Of a stretch of DNA of 64,000 nucleotides, positions 19,989-29,768 are shown piece after piece; the first letter of the stretch is position 1; every line of letters begins with the position of its first letter. Origin of the DNA: Thermoflavifilum thermophilum (lineage in GTDB: Bacteria; Bacteroidota; Bacteroidia; Chitinophagales; Chitinophagaceae). Below the pieces are notes generated by a model that was not told where the DNA came from, ran no database searches, and saw only the letters and a program-made list of their open reading frames with translations. The position numbers and the translations under genes are program-made. The DNA lies in assembly GCF_900116565.1 (NCBI RefSeq), contig NZ_FPCJ01000001.1:1240001-1304000 (forward strand), written 5' to 3'.

Positions 19989-21407
19989 TTATTCGCCGGG
20001 CTGGTAATGATTGGCTTGCTGACTGGCTTCAGCCCATTGCTCCACATTTTTGCAATGCTGGTAATCCGGATCTACCCAGATGTAGAAAGTGGGCATTTTT
20101 TCCCGGAACCATTTGTCCAACGCCTCATACTGTTTTTCCTGCAAAGCCTCCTGCTGAATTTTGTTATAGTCATCCCGCAGGTTTTCCTGATGAGGCTGGG
20201 TTCTGGATTTCAGGTAAATGATCCTGACCGCCTTTTTCCCGTAGGGGTCCGTAAATTCAGCTGGCTGGGAAATATCGCCAGGTTTCAGAGAATCAAGTGT
20301 AAGCACAATGCCCGGATCCAGCTGATCGACTGTTAGATAGGTGGATCCATCCGGAGCAGTAATCATACCAGCATAGAGTTTGGCCGACGGATCATCACTG
20401 TATTTGACGGCAGCCTCTCCGAAACTAATTTTACCGGCTATGATCTCGGCCCGCACGGAATCCAATTTCTTCATGGCTGCCCGCATGTCGGAAGAGGTAA
20501 CCGGTGGAATCATCAGCAAATCGCGCACTTCGGCATTGTCGCCCTGGCGATGCACCATTTGAATGAGATGATATCCGAATTTTGATTTTACCGGGTCTGA
20601 AATTTCACCGTCCTGTAACCGAAAAGCCGCAGCCAGAAAATTAGGATCAATGTTTTTGTCAGTCCGGGAAATGGTAAAAATGCCATTGTTCTGCCGGCTA
20701 CCAGGGTCTTGAGAATACAAATTCATGAGCGTGACGAAATCTTGTTGCCCCGACTCAATTTGTTTTTTAAAGTTTTGGAGCTGTTGCAGGGTGTATTGTT
20801 CTACTTCTGGACTGGCTTTGGGATAGATCACAATCTGGCCTACCTGCACTTCGGAAGGGAAAAATTTCAGGCTGTCTTTGGGAATCCGGTTAAAGTACTC
20901 CTGTACTTCTGTGGGTGTGATTTTGACTGCGTCCACAATTTTTTTCCTTTCCTCCTCTGCCAGAATACGCTCACGGATAGGTTCACGGAATTTTTCCCGG
21001 ATCTGGTAGATGCTCATGCCGGCTACTTCTTCCAGTTTTTTCTGGGAACCATACATGTTGATGAATCCCCGGATTTGATTTTCAAGCTGCCCTTCCACAT
21101 CATCATCGCTCACCGGCAAACTATCGCGCTGGGCTTGAATAACCAGAGCTTTCTGGGCAATCATCTGTTCCAGGATAGCACAACCGGCGTCCGGCGGAAG
21201 TGGCCGGGATGATTCCCGCTGCAGCTGATCAATCTGGGCCTGGATATCAGACTGAAGAATGATGTTGTCACCGATGACGGCCACAATTTTATCGGCTACG
21301 GGGAATTTTTGTAATTCCGCACTGCTCAGGTTTTGCTGGGCATAGAGGCTAAAAGCCAGCAATTGGAACATAGCCAGAACAGGAAAACTGATTCTCATGA
21401 AACGCAT
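19989..21407 (-). CDS. Periplasmic peptidyl-prolyl isomerase, SurA/PpiC type
   Basis: An exported chaperone for outer-membrane proteins. A signal peptide (FPVLAMFQLLAFSLYAQQ) is followed by a SurA N-domain (KIVAVIGDNIILQSDIQAQI), one well-conserved parvulin domain (residues ~190-290, with FGYHLIQMVHR), and a second, more divergent one (~300-400). Two start ATGs (21407 and 21398) give normal signal peptides. A third at 21428 lies only 5 nt after a TAnnTTTG box, so it would be at the transcription start and is less likely. The PurF-like gene follows after 12 nt. Confidence 0.88.
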   Translation of the reverse strand: MRFMRISFPVLAMFQLLAFSLYAQQNLSSAELQKFPVADKIVAVIGDNIILQSDIQAQIDQLQRESSRPLPPDAGCAILEQMIAQKALVIQAQRDSLPVSDDDVEGQLENQIRGFINMYGSQKKLEEVAGMSIYQIREKFREPIRERILAEEERKKIVDAVKITPTEVQEYFNRIPKDSLKFFPSEVQVGQIVIYPKASPEVEQYTLQQLQNFKKQIESGQQDFVTLMNLYSQDPGSRQNNGIFTISRTDKNIDPNFLAAAFRLQDGEISDPVKSKFGYHLIQMVHRQGDNAEVRDLLMIPPVTSSDMRAAMKKLDSVRAEIIAGKISFGEAAVKYSDDPSAKLYAGMITAPDGSTYLTVDQLDPGIVLTLDSLKPGDISQPAEFTDPYGKKAVRIIYLKSRTQPHQENLRDDYNKIQQEALQEKQYEALDKWFREKMPTFYIWVDPDYQHCKNVEQWAEASQQANHYQPGE

Positions 21408-21433
21408 GCATTTGGGCTTAAGCCGCATCGCTG

Positions 21434-21441
21434 CAAAGGTA
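21434..21441 (-). promoter_or_regulatory. TAnnTTTG -7 box of the foldase-PurF-like operon
   Basis: TACCTTTG on the minus strand, 26 nt before the ATG at 21407; it argues against translation starting at 21428 or further upstream. Confidence 0.5.
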
Positions 21442-21531
21442 GGTAAGCTTAACGGAAGGGATATCATCTGCGGCGAATTTAACAAAATTCCACGCCATAG
21501 CAGCGGCATACGGAAAATCACGGGATTCTGT

Positions 21532-21539
21532 TAGTTTTG
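21532..21539 (+). promoter_or_regulatory. TAnnTTTG -7 box upstream of the MFS gene
   Basis: TAGTTTTG lies 38 nt before the ATG at 21578. The gene also has a purine-rich AGGAGA immediately before its ATG, one of the few Shine-Dalgarno-like sequences in the window. Confidence 0.45.
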
Positions 21540-21577
21540 GGCTGTATTAACCGCCAATCTTTCTAAGATCAGGAGAA

Positions 21578-22834
21578 ATGCCTTTTTGGAAACCATTTCA
21601 ATCTCTTACGGCTGATCAGCGACATACGTTTTTTGCAGGTCTGGGGGGATGGGCTCTGGATGCCTTTGATTTTTTTCTCTACGTGTTTTGTTTGAAAGCC
21701 ATCAGCCAGGATTTCCATAGTGATGTGCAACGGGTATCTGAGGGTATATTCCTCACGCTGGCTTTCCGGCCTCTGGGAGCTTTGTTTTTCGGTTGGCTGG
21801 CCGAGCGCTACGGCCGCAGGCAGGTGTTGATGATAAATATTATCAGCTATTCGGTGATTGAGTTTCTCTGTGCCTTTGCACCGAATCTGACGACATTGCT
21901 GGTGTTGAGGGCTTTGTTTGGTTTTGCCATGGGTGGGGAATGGGGCGTGGGCGCGGCTCTTGTGCTGGAATCCCTGCCGGCAAAAGGAAGAGGCTTTTTT
22001 TCCGGACTGCTACAGGAGGGCTATGTGCTGGGTTATCTGCTGGCCTCCGTGGTGTTTGCGTTTTTCTTTACTCACATTGGCTGGCGGGGCATGTTTATGG
22101 TAGGCATTATACCGGCATTGCTGGTCATTTACATCCGATCAAAAGTATCTGAATCTCCCGCCTGGCTGGCAGGCATGCACAGAAAATCCGGGTTGGGACA
22201 GAAGCAAGAATGGAAAAACGTGATCCGCAAATACTGGGGGAGGCTGCTTTTCCTGATCGTTTTGATGAGTTTTTTCAATGCCTTTTCACATGGTACACAG
22301 GATTTGTACCCAACCTTCCTGCAGGTACAGGAAAAATTCAATCCCGGAAGCACGGGTATGATTGCCATCTGGATGAATATGGGTGCGCTGATGGGAGGCA
22401 TGTGTTTTGGTGCTTTGTCTGAACGAATAGGTCGACGCAGCGCTATCATTCTGGCTGCTTTGCTGGCTATCCCCATGATTCCTCTTTGGGTTCATGCCCA
22501 TACGCTGGGTGGATTTGCCCTGGGTGCCTTTCTGATGCAGTTTATGGTACAGGGTGCATGGGGTATTGTACCCGCACATCTGAATGAGCTTTCTCCCCCG
22601 TCAGCGCGGGCCATTCTGCCAGGATTTGCCTATCAGATAGGGAATCTGGTGATGTCAAAAATGGCTCCCATTCAGGCTGGACTGGCTGAACAACACGGCA
22701 ACAACTACGCAGCCGTACTGAGCTGGACGGTGATCGGTGTGGCTATCTGTTTGTCTGTGGTTACGGCCTTGGGTAAAGAAGCCCGGGCGGCTACACTCGA
22801 CGTTCGGCCAGAAGAAGAGACGGAAACAAGTTAG
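21578..22834 (+). CDS. MFS transporter, sialate/carboxylate symporter-like
   Basis: A 418-aa inner-membrane carrier with about 12 hydrophobic segments. The MFS signature between TM2 and TM3 is [14 protein letters not shown], and the central counterpart is [14 protein letters not shown]. The N-terminal [17 protein letters not shown] and the TM4-5 segment [20 protein letters not shown] resemble the sialate/lactate proton symporters (NanT, Jen1 group), so a small organic acid is the probable substrate. No sialic acid or lactate catabolic genes are nearby. Its stop codon overlaps the stop of infB on the opposite strand (22831-22834). Confidence 0.86.
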   Translation: MPFWKPFQSLTADQRHTFFAGLGGWALDAFDFFLYVFCLKAISQDFHSDVQRVSEGIFLTLAFRPLGALFFGWLAERYGRRQVLMINIISYSVIEFLCAFAPNLTTLLVLRALFGFAMGGEWGVGAALVLESLPAKGRGFFSGLLQEGYVLGYLLASVVFAFFFTHIGWRGMFMVGIIPALLVIYIRSKVSESPAWLAGMHRKSGLGQKQEWKNVIRKYWGRLLFLIVLMSFFNAFSHGTQDLYPTFLQVQEKFNPGSTGMIAIWMNMGALMGGMCFGALSERIGRRSAIILAALLAIPMIPLWVHAHTLGGFALGAFLMQFMVQGAWGIVPAHLNELSPPSARAILPGFAYQIGNLVMSKMAPIQAGLAEQHGNNYAAVLSWTVIGVAICLSVVTALGKEARAATLDVRPEEETETS

Positions 22835-25554
22835 AGTGTGCGTTTGACACTCACTTCTTCAAATCCTTCCAGCATATCGCCCACCTTGATGTCGTTGTAG
22901 TTTTTGATGGTAAGGCCACATTCCATGCCTGCGGGCACTTCTTTTACATCCTCCTTGAAGCGTTTCAGTGAACCCAGCTCACCCGTGTAAATCACAATAC
23001 CATCGCGGATCAGATGCACCCGGGTATTACGGGTGAGTTTTCCTTCCAGAACCTGACAGCCTGCAACGGTATTTTTCTCGAATTTGAAGATTTGTTTGAC
23101 TTCAACCCGGCAGGTTACCTTTTCTTCAATCTTGGGCTCCAGCATGCCCTCCATAGCGCTCTTGATTTCCTCAATAGCATCGTAAATCACGGAATAGGTG
23201 CGGATTTCAATATTTTCTCTTTCAGCCAGGCGGGCAGCCTGCATGGACGGGCGTACCTGGAAGCCTACGATAATCGCATCTGAAGCACTGGCCAACAGTA
23301 CGTCGGATTCTGTAATCTGTCCCACGGCTTTGTGAACCACATTTACCACGATTTCTTCGGTGGAAAGTTTCTGGAGGGCATCGCTGAGTGCTTCTACGGA
23401 ACCATCCACATCGCCTTTGATAATCAGGTTCAACTCCTTGAATGTGCCAAGGGCAAGCCGTCGGCCAATTTCGTCGAGCGTAATATGCTTGCGTGCCCGC
23501 ATGCCCTGTTCGCGCAGGATCTGGGCCCGGCGGGTAGCAATTTCCTTGGCTTCGCTTTCATCAGCATATACTTTAAACTTTTCGCCAGCCTGGGGTGCCC
23601 CATCCAGCCCAAGTACCTGTACGGGAGTAGAGGGGCCGGCAGCCTGTATTCTTTGTCCCCGTTCATTGAACATAGCCTTGACCCGACCGTAATGTGCTCC
23701 GGCCACAATCACATCGCCGGGATGAAGGGTACCATTTTGTACCAACAGGGTAGCCACATATCCTCTTCCTTTGTCAAGAGAAGCTTCAATGACGGTGCCC
23801 ACGGCCGGACGGTTTGGATTGGCTTTCAGATCAAGCAACTCTGCTTCCAACAAAATCTTTTCAAGCAACAAATCCACATGTAATCCCTGTTTGGCGGATA
23901 TTTCCTGACTCTGGTATTTACCTCCCCAATCTTCTACCAGCAGGTTCATGGCTGCCAGTTGTTCCTTGATTTTATCTGGATTGGCCCCTTCTTTATCAAT
24001 TTTATTGATGGCAAAGATCATGGGCAGGCCTGCTGCCTGGGCATGTGAAATAGCTTCCCGGGTTTGGGGCATCACAGCATCATCAGCCGCAATTACAATC
24101 ACCGCAATATCGCCCACCGTAGCACCGCGGGCACGCATAGCCGTGAAAGCCTCATGACCGGGTGTGTCCAGAAATGTAATTTTTTTGCCGTTGGGCAGAC
24201 TCACCTCATAAGCACCGATATGCTGGGTAATGCCACCCGCCTCACCTGCAATCACGTTGGTATTGCGAATGTAGTCGAGCAGTGAGGTTTTACCGTGATC
24301 CACATGCCCCATGATGGTAACAATAGGTGGACGGGGCACCAGATGTTTTTCATCATCTACGATTTCTTCTTCCTCTGCTTCGGCCTCGTGTTCATCCAGT
24401 CCAATGAATTCTACCTCATAACCAAACTCGTTGGCTACCAGCTCAATAACCTCAGCGTCCAGGCGCTGGTTAATGGAAACCATCAGCCCCAGGTTCATGC
24501 ATTTGCTGATGACATCGGCATAGCTTACATCCATGAGATTGGCTAGTTCGCTCACCGATACAAATTCGGTTACCTGCAATACCTTATTTTCCGATGTTTC
24601 GGCGGATTGCTGGCTTTGTTCTTCTCTTCTGGCCCGACGATATTTGGATTTGGCAGTTTTGCTATGGGAGGTTGCGCTTAGTTTGGCCAGTGTATCTTTG
24701 ATTTTTTCCTGAATCTCTTTCTCATCGATGATTTCCTTTTCCGGTACATGATGCCTGCGATCGCGATGCCGGTGGTCTTTCCGTTCTTTTCTGGACTTAT
24801 CTTCCTTTTCTTTGTCGCGGGTATTTTCCTCAACTTTCTTCTCGATGGGTATTCTTTTTCTCTTCCTTTTTTCCTTCGGATGGGCTGTTGAACGGCTTTC
24901 CTTTTCCTTGCGCTCAGGCTCAACGGGGAGCTCAATTTTTCCGACAATCTTCGGGCCGGTCAGCCGTTCTGCTTCAATATTTTCAATAATGGGCTCCGGC
25001 GATTTTTCAGGCTCGGAAGCAGGTGCAGGAGGTGCTGGGGTTGGCTCTGGAAGCGTACTTTTTTGTTCTTCAACTTCAGGAATCGGTTCGGGCTGGGGTT
25101 GTTCGGCTTCTTTTGTTTTCTTGCCCGGAGCTTTGCCTGTTTTTTTGGCTTTGGGCGCCGGGGCAAGCATTTCAGGATCAATTTTGCCCACAATCTTAGG
25201 CCCTTCCAGTTTGGGTGCTTCTGTGGTTATCACCTCTGCATCTGCATCAACCTGCTCTGGCTGGGTTTTACTTTGTATTTCAGGGACCGGTGTTTCCAGG
25301 TTTTCTTTCTTTGGTAAAATATCTGAAGCAATACCCCGGGGAAGGTCAATTTGTTCGCTTTTTTTCTTGTTCACCTTATCCTGTTGAAACTCTTCCTGGA
25401 GGGCCAGGTACATTTCTTCCGTCAGACGAGAATTGGCTGACATGTCGGACATGTCGAATCCCTTTGAGGTCAGGAATTCGATCAGGGTTTCCCTTCCGAT
25501 ATTAAATTCTTTGGCGGCTGCCAATAATCTGGGTGTATTGCTTTTTTCCGGCAT
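22831..25554 (-). CDS. infB: Translation initiation factor IF-2
   Basis: The GTPase that brings initiator tRNA to the small ribosomal subunit. The 907-aa protein starts with an IF-2N helix-turn module ([20 protein letters not shown]). Residues ~50-310 form a long charged, low-complexity linker rich in Lys, Glu and Pro, including the repeated phrase GPKIVGKI. A second IF-2N-like part ([20 protein letters not shown]) precedes the G domain: G1 [15 protein letters not shown]3 [16 protein letters not shown]4 NKIDKE. Domains II-IV complete it. It is the third gene of rimP-nusA-infB but has its own promoter box in the 159-nt gap after nusA. Confidence 0.97.
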   Translation of the reverse strand: MPEKSNTPRLLAAAKEFNIGRETLIEFLTSKGFDMSDMSANSRLTEEMYLALQEEFQQDKVNKKKSEQIDLPRGIASDILPKKENLETPVPEIQSKTQPEQVDADAEVITTEAPKLEGPKIVGKIDPEMLAPAPKAKKTGKAPGKKTKEAEQPQPEPIPEVEEQKSTLPEPTPAPPAPASEPEKSPEPIIENIEAERLTGPKIVGKIELPVEPERKEKESRSTAHPKEKRKRKRIPIEKKVEENTRDKEKEDKSRKERKDHRHRDRRHHVPEKEIIDEKEIQEKIKDTLAKLSATSHSKTAKSKYRRARREEQSQQSAETSENKVLQVTEFVSVSELANLMDVSYADVISKCMNLGLMVSINQRLDAEVIELVANEFGYEVEFIGLDEHEAEAEEEEIVDDEKHLVPRPPIVTIMGHVDHGKTSLLDYIRNTNVIAGEAGGITQHIGAYEVSLPNGKKITFLDTPGHEAFTAMRARGATVGDIAVIVIAADDAVMPQTREAISHAQAAGLPMIFAINKIDKEGANPDKIKEQLAAMNLLVEDWGGKYQSQEISAKQGLHVDLLLEKILLEAELLDLKANPNRPAVGTVIEASLDKGRGYVATLLVQNGTLHPGDVIVAGAHYGRVKAMFNERGQRIQAAGPSTPVQVLGLDGAPQAGEKFKVYADESEAKEIATRRAQILREQGMRARKHITLDEIGRRLALGTFKELNLIIKGDVDGSVEALSDALQKLSTEEIVVNVVHKAVGQITESDVLLASASDAIIVGFQVRPSMQAARLAERENIEIRTYSVIYDAIEEIKSAMEGMLEPKIEEKVTCRVEVKQIFKFEKNTVAGCQVLEGKLTRNTRVHLIRDGIVIYTGELGSLKRFKEDVKEVPAGMECGLTIKNYNDIKVGDMLEGFEEVSVKRTL

Positions 25555-25584
25555 GCGTGAATCCTCAGTTTTTCAACAGTTTTA

Positions 25585-25592
25585 CAAAGGTA
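25585..25592 (-). promoter_or_regulatory. TAnnTTTG -7 box directly upstream of infB
   Basis: TACCTTTG on the minus strand, 30 nt before the infB ATG, inside the nusA-infB gap. It suggests a second, infB-specific transcript. Confidence 0.5.
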
Positions 25593-25713
25593 CTAAGCTC
25601 ATAGCGAATGAACGATTTTTTCCTCAGTTGATGGATCAACCAGGAAAAATCATATACGGCAAACCCGGTGAATACCGGAGTAGGTTTAGCTGCTCACAAA
25701 GCTTTGGGGCGGC

Positions 25714-26967
25714 TTATTCTGTTTCGTCTTTTTTAAATTCCTCTTCGATGATCCGTCGCACCTCCCGGATGGTTTCTTCTTCGAGATCAGTACGCCGCAC
25801 GAGTTCTTCTACTGACAAATCAAGCACACTCAGGGCTGTATCACAACCGATGCGCTTTAATTCATCAATGATCCATTCGTCAATTTCATCTGCAAATTCA
25901 TCCAGGTCAATATCGTATTCTTCGGTACCATCGCTATCGCGATACACATCGATGTTGTAACCCGTAAGTTCACAGGCCAGCCTGATGTTTACGCCTCTTT
26001 TGCCAATGGCCAGCGAAACCTGATCAGGTTTCAAATACACGGACGCCCGTTTGTTTTCCGTATCTACTTCCATTCTGGAAACCTTGGCCGGCGTGAGCGC
26101 ACGTTGAATGAAGAGCTGAATGTTGTTGGTATAATTGATGATGTCAATGTTTTCATTTCTGAGTTCGCGAACGATGCCATGAATACGGCTTCCTTTCATG
26201 CCCACACAGGCTCCCACCGGATCAATGCGATCGTCATACGATTCTACAGCCACCTTGGCTCTTTCACCCGGTTCACGCACAATTTTGCGAATGACAATCA
26301 ACCCATCAAATATCTCAGGCACCTCTATTTCCAGCAATTTGGCCAAGAATGAAGGATGGGTGCGTGAAAGGATGATCAAGGGGGTATTGTTTTTCATTTC
26401 CACCTTTTTCACCACCGCCCGGATGGTTTCACCTTTTTTGAAGTAATCGGATGGAATCTGCTCTGATTTTGGCAGAATCAATTCATTGCCTTCATCATCG
26501 AGCAGCAATACTTCTTTTTTCCACACCTGATATACTTCTACCGTAACAATGTCTCCGATGCGCTCTGCATATTTTTTCAGCAGCACATTTTTCTTCAAAT
26601 CACTGATGCGGGCGGCAAGCGTTTGTTTGGCTGCCAGGATAGCCCTCCGGCCAAAATCCTGGATATTTACTTCTTCATACAATTCTTCCCCTACTTCGTA
26701 ATCAGGTTCAATCTTGATGGCATCCGAATAAGCAATTTGTGTATTTTCATCGGTAACCTGGCCATCTTCCACAATCAGCCTGCGACGAATAATTTCCAGG
26801 TCACCTTTTTCCGTATTCACAATCACGTCAAAATTTTCATCGGTGCCATATTTTTTGCGCAGCAGGGTTTTGAACACATCTTCCAGCACCTTCATCAGTG
26901 TAGGGCGGTCAATGTTTTCCGCCTCTTTGAATTCTGTAAAAGATTCGATTAAATTAATGCTTGCCAT
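25714..26967 (-). CDS. nusA: Transcription termination/antitermination protein NusA
   Basis: Binds RNA polymerase and modulates pausing, termination and antitermination. The 417-aa protein has the N-terminal polymerase-binding domain (MASINLIESFTEFKEAENID), an S1 domain from about residue 128 (AERIGDIVTVEVYQVWKKEV), and tandem KH domains: GACVGMKGSRIHGIVREL (~250) and SLAIGKRGVNIRLACELTG (~318). It has no E. coli-type acidic AR repeats; the C-terminus is a shorter acidic helical tail, normal in this phylum. It starts 18 nt after rimP. Confidence 0.96.
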   Translation of the reverse strand: MASINLIESFTEFKEAENIDRPTLMKVLEDVFKTLLRKKYGTDENFDVIVNTEKGDLEIIRRRLIVEDGQVTDENTQIAYSDAIKIEPDYEVGEELYEEVNIQDFGRRAILAAKQTLAARISDLKKNVLLKKYAERIGDIVTVEVYQVWKKEVLLLDDEGNELILPKSEQIPSDYFKKGETIRAVVKKVEMKNNTPLIILSRTHPSFLAKLLEIEVPEIFDGLIVIRKIVREPGERAKVAVESYDDRIDPVGACVGMKGSRIHGIVRELRNENIDIINYTNNIQLFIQRALTPAKVSRMEVDTENKRASVYLKPDQVSLAIGKRGVNIRLACELTGYNIDVYRDSDGTEEYDIDLDEFADEIDEWIIDELKRIGCDTALSVLDLSVEELVRRTDLEEETIREVRRIIEEEFKKDETE

Positions 26968-26985
26968 ATGAAACAGAATAAAGTT

Positions 26986-27450
26986 TTAAAAACGAATTTG
27001 TACTCGGGTAAATTGGATATCAACAAAAGGAATTTTTAATACCTGATGTTCTTTCTTGCTTTTTTTCACATCCAGCACAATGAAATCGGGATGCACTTCC
27101 TGCAAGACTCCTTCCCGGATTTGCTGGTCTTTCAGTGTAACCACCACCGTACGGCCAATATTCTTTGGATACTGGCGGTATAGTTTCAGGGGTGTATCAA
27201 TGCCAGGCGATGATACTTCCAGCGAAAAATCATCGTCCGGAAAAACATGGTTTTCGTGCATCGCTTTGCTGAGCGAGCGATTGATCTGGGCCAGCTGGTC
27301 AATAGATACTCCCTGATCACTGTCAATAAACACCCGCACAGCCTGGTCCTGGCTGACCAGCAAATCCACCAGAAAACAATCCGGATGCAACTTCAGTTCC
27401 TGCTCAAGCAGTTGTTCAATGACCTGTCTGATATCGTCCACACTTTTCAT
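26986..27450 (-). CDS. rimP: Ribosome maturation factor RimP
   Basis: Assists assembly of the 30S subunit. The 154-aa length and two-domain layout are standard: an N-terminal alpha/beta domain with FIDSDQGVSIDQLAQINRSL and DDDFSLEVSSPGIDTPL (residues ~90-106), and a C-terminal SH3-like domain with GRTVVVTLKDQQIREGVL. It is the first gene of rimP-nusA-infB. Its leader contains a terminator-like hairpin (27465-27495) downstream of the likely promoter box (27518-27525). Confidence 0.95.
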   Translation of the reverse strand: MKSVDDIRQVIEQLLEQELKLHPDCFLVDLLVSQDQAVRVFIDSDQGVSIDQLAQINRSLSKAMHENHVFPDDDFSLEVSSPGIDTPLKLYRQYPKNIGRTVVVTLKDQQIREGVLQEVHPDFIVLDVKKSKKEHQVLKIPFVDIQFTRVQIRF

Positions 27451-27464
27451 GGTGTAAATCGGCT

Positions 27465-27495
27465 AAAAAAGAAGGGGACAACAACTTGTCCCCTT
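27465..27495 (-). terminator. Terminator-like hairpin in the rimP-nusA-infB leader (possible attenuator)
   Basis: Perfect 10-bp stem 27472-27481 / 27486-27495 with a 4-nt loop, followed on the minus strand by CTTTTTT (27471-27465) and then, 15 nt later, the rimP ATG. A -7 box lies 23 nt upstream of the hairpin and the next gene upstream is divergent, so the hairpin is most simply part of the operon's own 5' leader. Confidence 0.65.
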
Positions 27496-27517
27496 GCTCA
27501 TGAACTACATACCAGCG

Positions 27518-27525
27518 CAAAATTA
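27518..27525 (-). promoter_or_regulatory. TAnnTTTG -7 box of the rimP-nusA-infB operon
   Basis: TAATTTTG on the minus strand. The predicted transcript would start near 27511 and have a leader of about 60 nt that contains the hairpin. Confidence 0.5.
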
Positions 27526-27614
27526 AGACTTTTTCCTGTTTTCCGAAAAATTGGCTGCAGTTAAGAAAAAGATAAAACCCTATTCCAAATCTGGATATCC
27601 CACATGATTTTTGC

Positions 27615-27622
27615 TACCTTTG
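27615..27622 (+). promoter_or_regulatory. TAnnTTTG box just before the DUF4834 gene
   Basis: TACCTTTG, only 4 nt before the ATG at 27627. If it is the true -7 box the transcript is leaderless or nearly so; no later in-frame Met gives a sensible product. Confidence 0.35.
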
Positions 27623-27626
27623 AAAC

Positions 27627-27884
27627 ATGCTTAAACTGATTGACCTGGCAATCGATATTTTTGTGATTTGGTTGCTGTATAAGTTTGTGACCGAATTCGT
27701 GATTCCAGTGTTTCAGATCGGACGCGAAGTGCAAAGGCGCATCAAATCCACGCAAGATACACATACGGCTTCTCATTCCGAATTTTATTCTTCGTCTCGG
27801 TCATCCCGGCACTCAGCTCGCCAGCCGGAAGGCGAATACATTGATTTTGAAGAAATAAAAGATAGCCCTTCCACTGGGAAATAG
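27627..27884 (+). CDS. DUF4834 family small membrane protein
   Basis: An 85-aa protein with one N-terminal membrane helix (LIDLAIDIFVIWLLYKFV) followed by a hydrophilic cytoplasmic tail rich in Ser, Arg and His and ending in EGEYIDFEEIKD. This layout fits DUF4834, a small Bacteroidota family without assigned function. It is divergent from rimP, an arrangement I recall as common for the family but have not checked. Confidence 0.8.
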   Translation: MLKLIDLAIDIFVIWLLYKFVTEFVIPVFQIGREVQRRIKSTQDTHTASHSEFYSSSRSSRHSARQPEGEYIDFEEIKDSPSTGK

Positions 27885-27996
27885 TACGTAATTTAATCCA
27901 TCCGCCATCCCGGCAGAAGCACTGCAATCCAGTTCACTTTTCATCCAGAAACTTCATTCCATCGCACGCAAGCATTGGGTTTCCGGTGATAATGCC

Positions 27997-29487
27997 TCAA
28001 AAATCTGATTCCTGCTCGCTTTGCCATTGTTCATCCAACAGGATTCCAAAGTTTGTCCCATAACCCAATGCTCTTCCCTTAAAAGTGAGTTTTACATTGT
28101 TTACAATGGCCTGGCTGACTTCAAATTGCCGTAGGAGGCCGGGTTTGCCATACAGATATATCCGATATCGCAAAAGCACCGGCTGGGCTACATTTCCCAA
28201 AAACTGATGGAAAGTAAATCCTTTTGTGCTGGGGTCAAAGGCAAGCTCAAAGGTCTGGCCTTCCAGATTGTTCACTGCAGGCGGCTGAGCAAGCTGTGGA
28301 TTGAAGGGGGCAAACCACCAAACAGGATGCAGGGGCTCCACAACTATTCGGTTAATTTGCTCCAATCCCTGCGCGTCGGTAAACTGGAATTGAATCTGGC
28401 TGTAATACCGTTTTAATACAGCCTGAATAACCTGATCTCCATACACCGAAAAAGTATCGGCAAAGCCATAAACAGCCGCCAGATAGTCAGCAGGCTGAAG
28501 TGCAAGAAAATGTTGGGACGCTGGGACAATGGTGTCTGACCATATCAATGGCTGCTGTGAAAAACTGGCCACGAGGTGAGCCAGATATCTTCCAGAAGGA
28601 AGGCTCAACTGGAACTCGGGATTCTGCTGCGCCAAATCAAAGGAGCCATGGGCAAATAGCAGGCTGTCACTCTCCCGAAAGATGAAATAATCGAGCTTTT
28701 GGTAGGCAAAAGCCGGCGTGCTATCTGCGATTCCCGACAGATACACATTGTCGAGCCGGGTAATTCCGGTTGCGGGATTGTAGTCACTCACCTGGGTGCG
28801 ATCACCGGCTTTCGGCAAGAATTTGATATAAAGAGACCGATGCAAATCCAACGGCAGCGTATCCAGCCGGAAAGAAAAACTATTCCTGGCCTGGCTGCCC
28901 ATATTCAGAAAGGGATTGGAATCAGAAAGCGTATGATAGGAGGCTCCGTCATCGTTGGAATACAGGATGGCGAAATCTTTCGGCCCGGTGTTGGAAGAAC
29001 TGATATCGAAGCCAAAAGATGTAATGGCACCCACTTTTTGTAATGGCATCTGAATAACCACCGATTCCAGTCCGCGGATGCTCAGCGACAGGCCAGCCGG
29101 AAAAGAATCCTTTGCAAATCCAGTCGCAAAACTGGTGGAAGCCTGTCCCTGGTTGCAGATGATAGCCGCTCCGGCATTCAGGGCAATATCCGGGGCGAGG
29201 CTGGAATCATTAAAGGACCAGTAGTAGAGGTATTGCTCCTGCGTTCGCCAAAAAGCTCCATACCTGTCCGCTGGCCAGGCTATATTGCCCGGCTTGCTTA
29301 TACCCGGCAAAAGACCCGCCAGAGGCGCGATCTGGCTTTCAAAGCCGGAGACTTTGAAATACACCCGATGGATTTGCATGTCCACTTCGTGGTGGTCCGA
29401 AGAGCGGGAGCAAGAAACAAGGCAGCAGAGAGCCAATAGGCTTATGCACAGGCTTGATGCCTGGCAGATAAGATAGGGTTGTTTCAT
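27997..29487 (-). CDS. Lipoprotein of unknown function, beta-rich
   Basis: A 496-aa exported lipoprotein: hydrophobic signal ending in the lipobox LVSC (Cys near residue 26) followed by SRSSDHHE. I do not recognise a characterised family. The first half has phrases common in carbohydrate-binding or lamin-like beta-sandwiches (YYWSFNDSSLAPD, SFGFDISSSNTGPKDFAILY, SNDDGASYHTLS). The second half has extracellular-domain features (LRYRIYLYGKPGLLRQFEV) reminiscent of fimbrillin-type subunits. It is probably anchored to the cell surface or outer membrane. It faces the DUF4834 gene tail to tail and lies upstream, on the other strand, of the tRNA. Confidence 0.75.
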   Translation of the reverse strand: MKQPYLICQASSLCISLLALCCLVSCSRSSDHHEVDMQIHRVYFKVSGFESQIAPLAGLLPGISKPGNIAWPADRYGAFWRTQEQYLYYWSFNDSSLAPDIALNAGAAIICNQGQASTSFATGFAKDSFPAGLSLSIRGLESVVIQMPLQKVGAITSFGFDISSSNTGPKDFAILYSNDDGASYHTLSDSNPFLNMGSQARNSFSFRLDTLPLDLHRSLYIKFLPKAGDRTQVSDYNPATGITRLDNVYLSGIADSTPAFAYQKLDYFIFRESDSLLFAHGSFDLAQQNPEFQLSLPSGRYLAHLVASFSQQPLIWSDTIVPASQHFLALQPADYLAAVYGFADTFSVYGDQVIQAVLKRYYSQIQFQFTDAQGLEQINRIVVEPLHPVWWFAPFNPQLAQPPAVNNLEGQTFELAFDPSTKGFTFHQFLGNVAQPVLLRYRIYLYGKPGLLRQFEVSQAIVNNVKLTFKGRALGYGTNFGILLDEQWQSEQESDF

Positions 29488-29587
29488 TTTTCAAAGGGTT
29501 TTAAAAATGGAACGAAAAATAACCGGCCAATGCAAAGATGTCAACCCCCTGTTTTCAGGGGTGTTAGATTGGATAACAGGAAATCTT

Positions 29588-29595
29588 TAGCTTTG
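29588..29595 (+). promoter_or_regulatory. TAnnTTTG -7 box upstream of the tRNA gene
   Basis: TAGCTTTG, 45 nt before the mature tRNA 5' end, with a TTGG about 19 nt upstream in the -33 region. Confidence 0.45.
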
Positions 29596-29640
29596 CGTGT
29601 CAATCATTGCTGCCTTGTTCGCCAAAGAAAAGGCGGCTAT

Positions 29641-29714
29641 GGTCCTATAGCTCAGCTGGTTAGAGCACCTGACTCATAATCAGGGTGTCGCAGGTTCAAG
29701 CCCTGCTGGGACCA
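29641..29714 (+). tRNA. tRNA with CAU anticodon (elongator Met or lysidine-type Ile2)
   Basis: A complete cloverleaf: acceptor stem GGTCCTA/TGGGACC with one G-U pair, D arm with GCTCAGCTGGTTAGAGC, anticodon stem CCTGA/TCAGG around loop CTCATAA (anticodon CAT at 29675-29677), T arm with GGTTCAAGCC, and discriminator A at 29714. CCA is not encoded. The acceptor begins with a normal G-C pair, so it is not initiator tRNA. Sequence alone does not settle whether C34 stays C (Met) or is converted to lysidine (Ile). Confidence 0.96.
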
Positions 29715-29768
29715 CATAAATGAGAATTTTTTACCCATAAATGAATGAAATAAGCTAAAGCTCAAGTC

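Noticed and set aside
24812-25387. Long Ser/Gly/Phe-rich open frame opposite the infB N-terminus
   Set aside because: It is the complement of the Lys/Glu/Pro-rich linker of IF-2, a low-complexity artefact.
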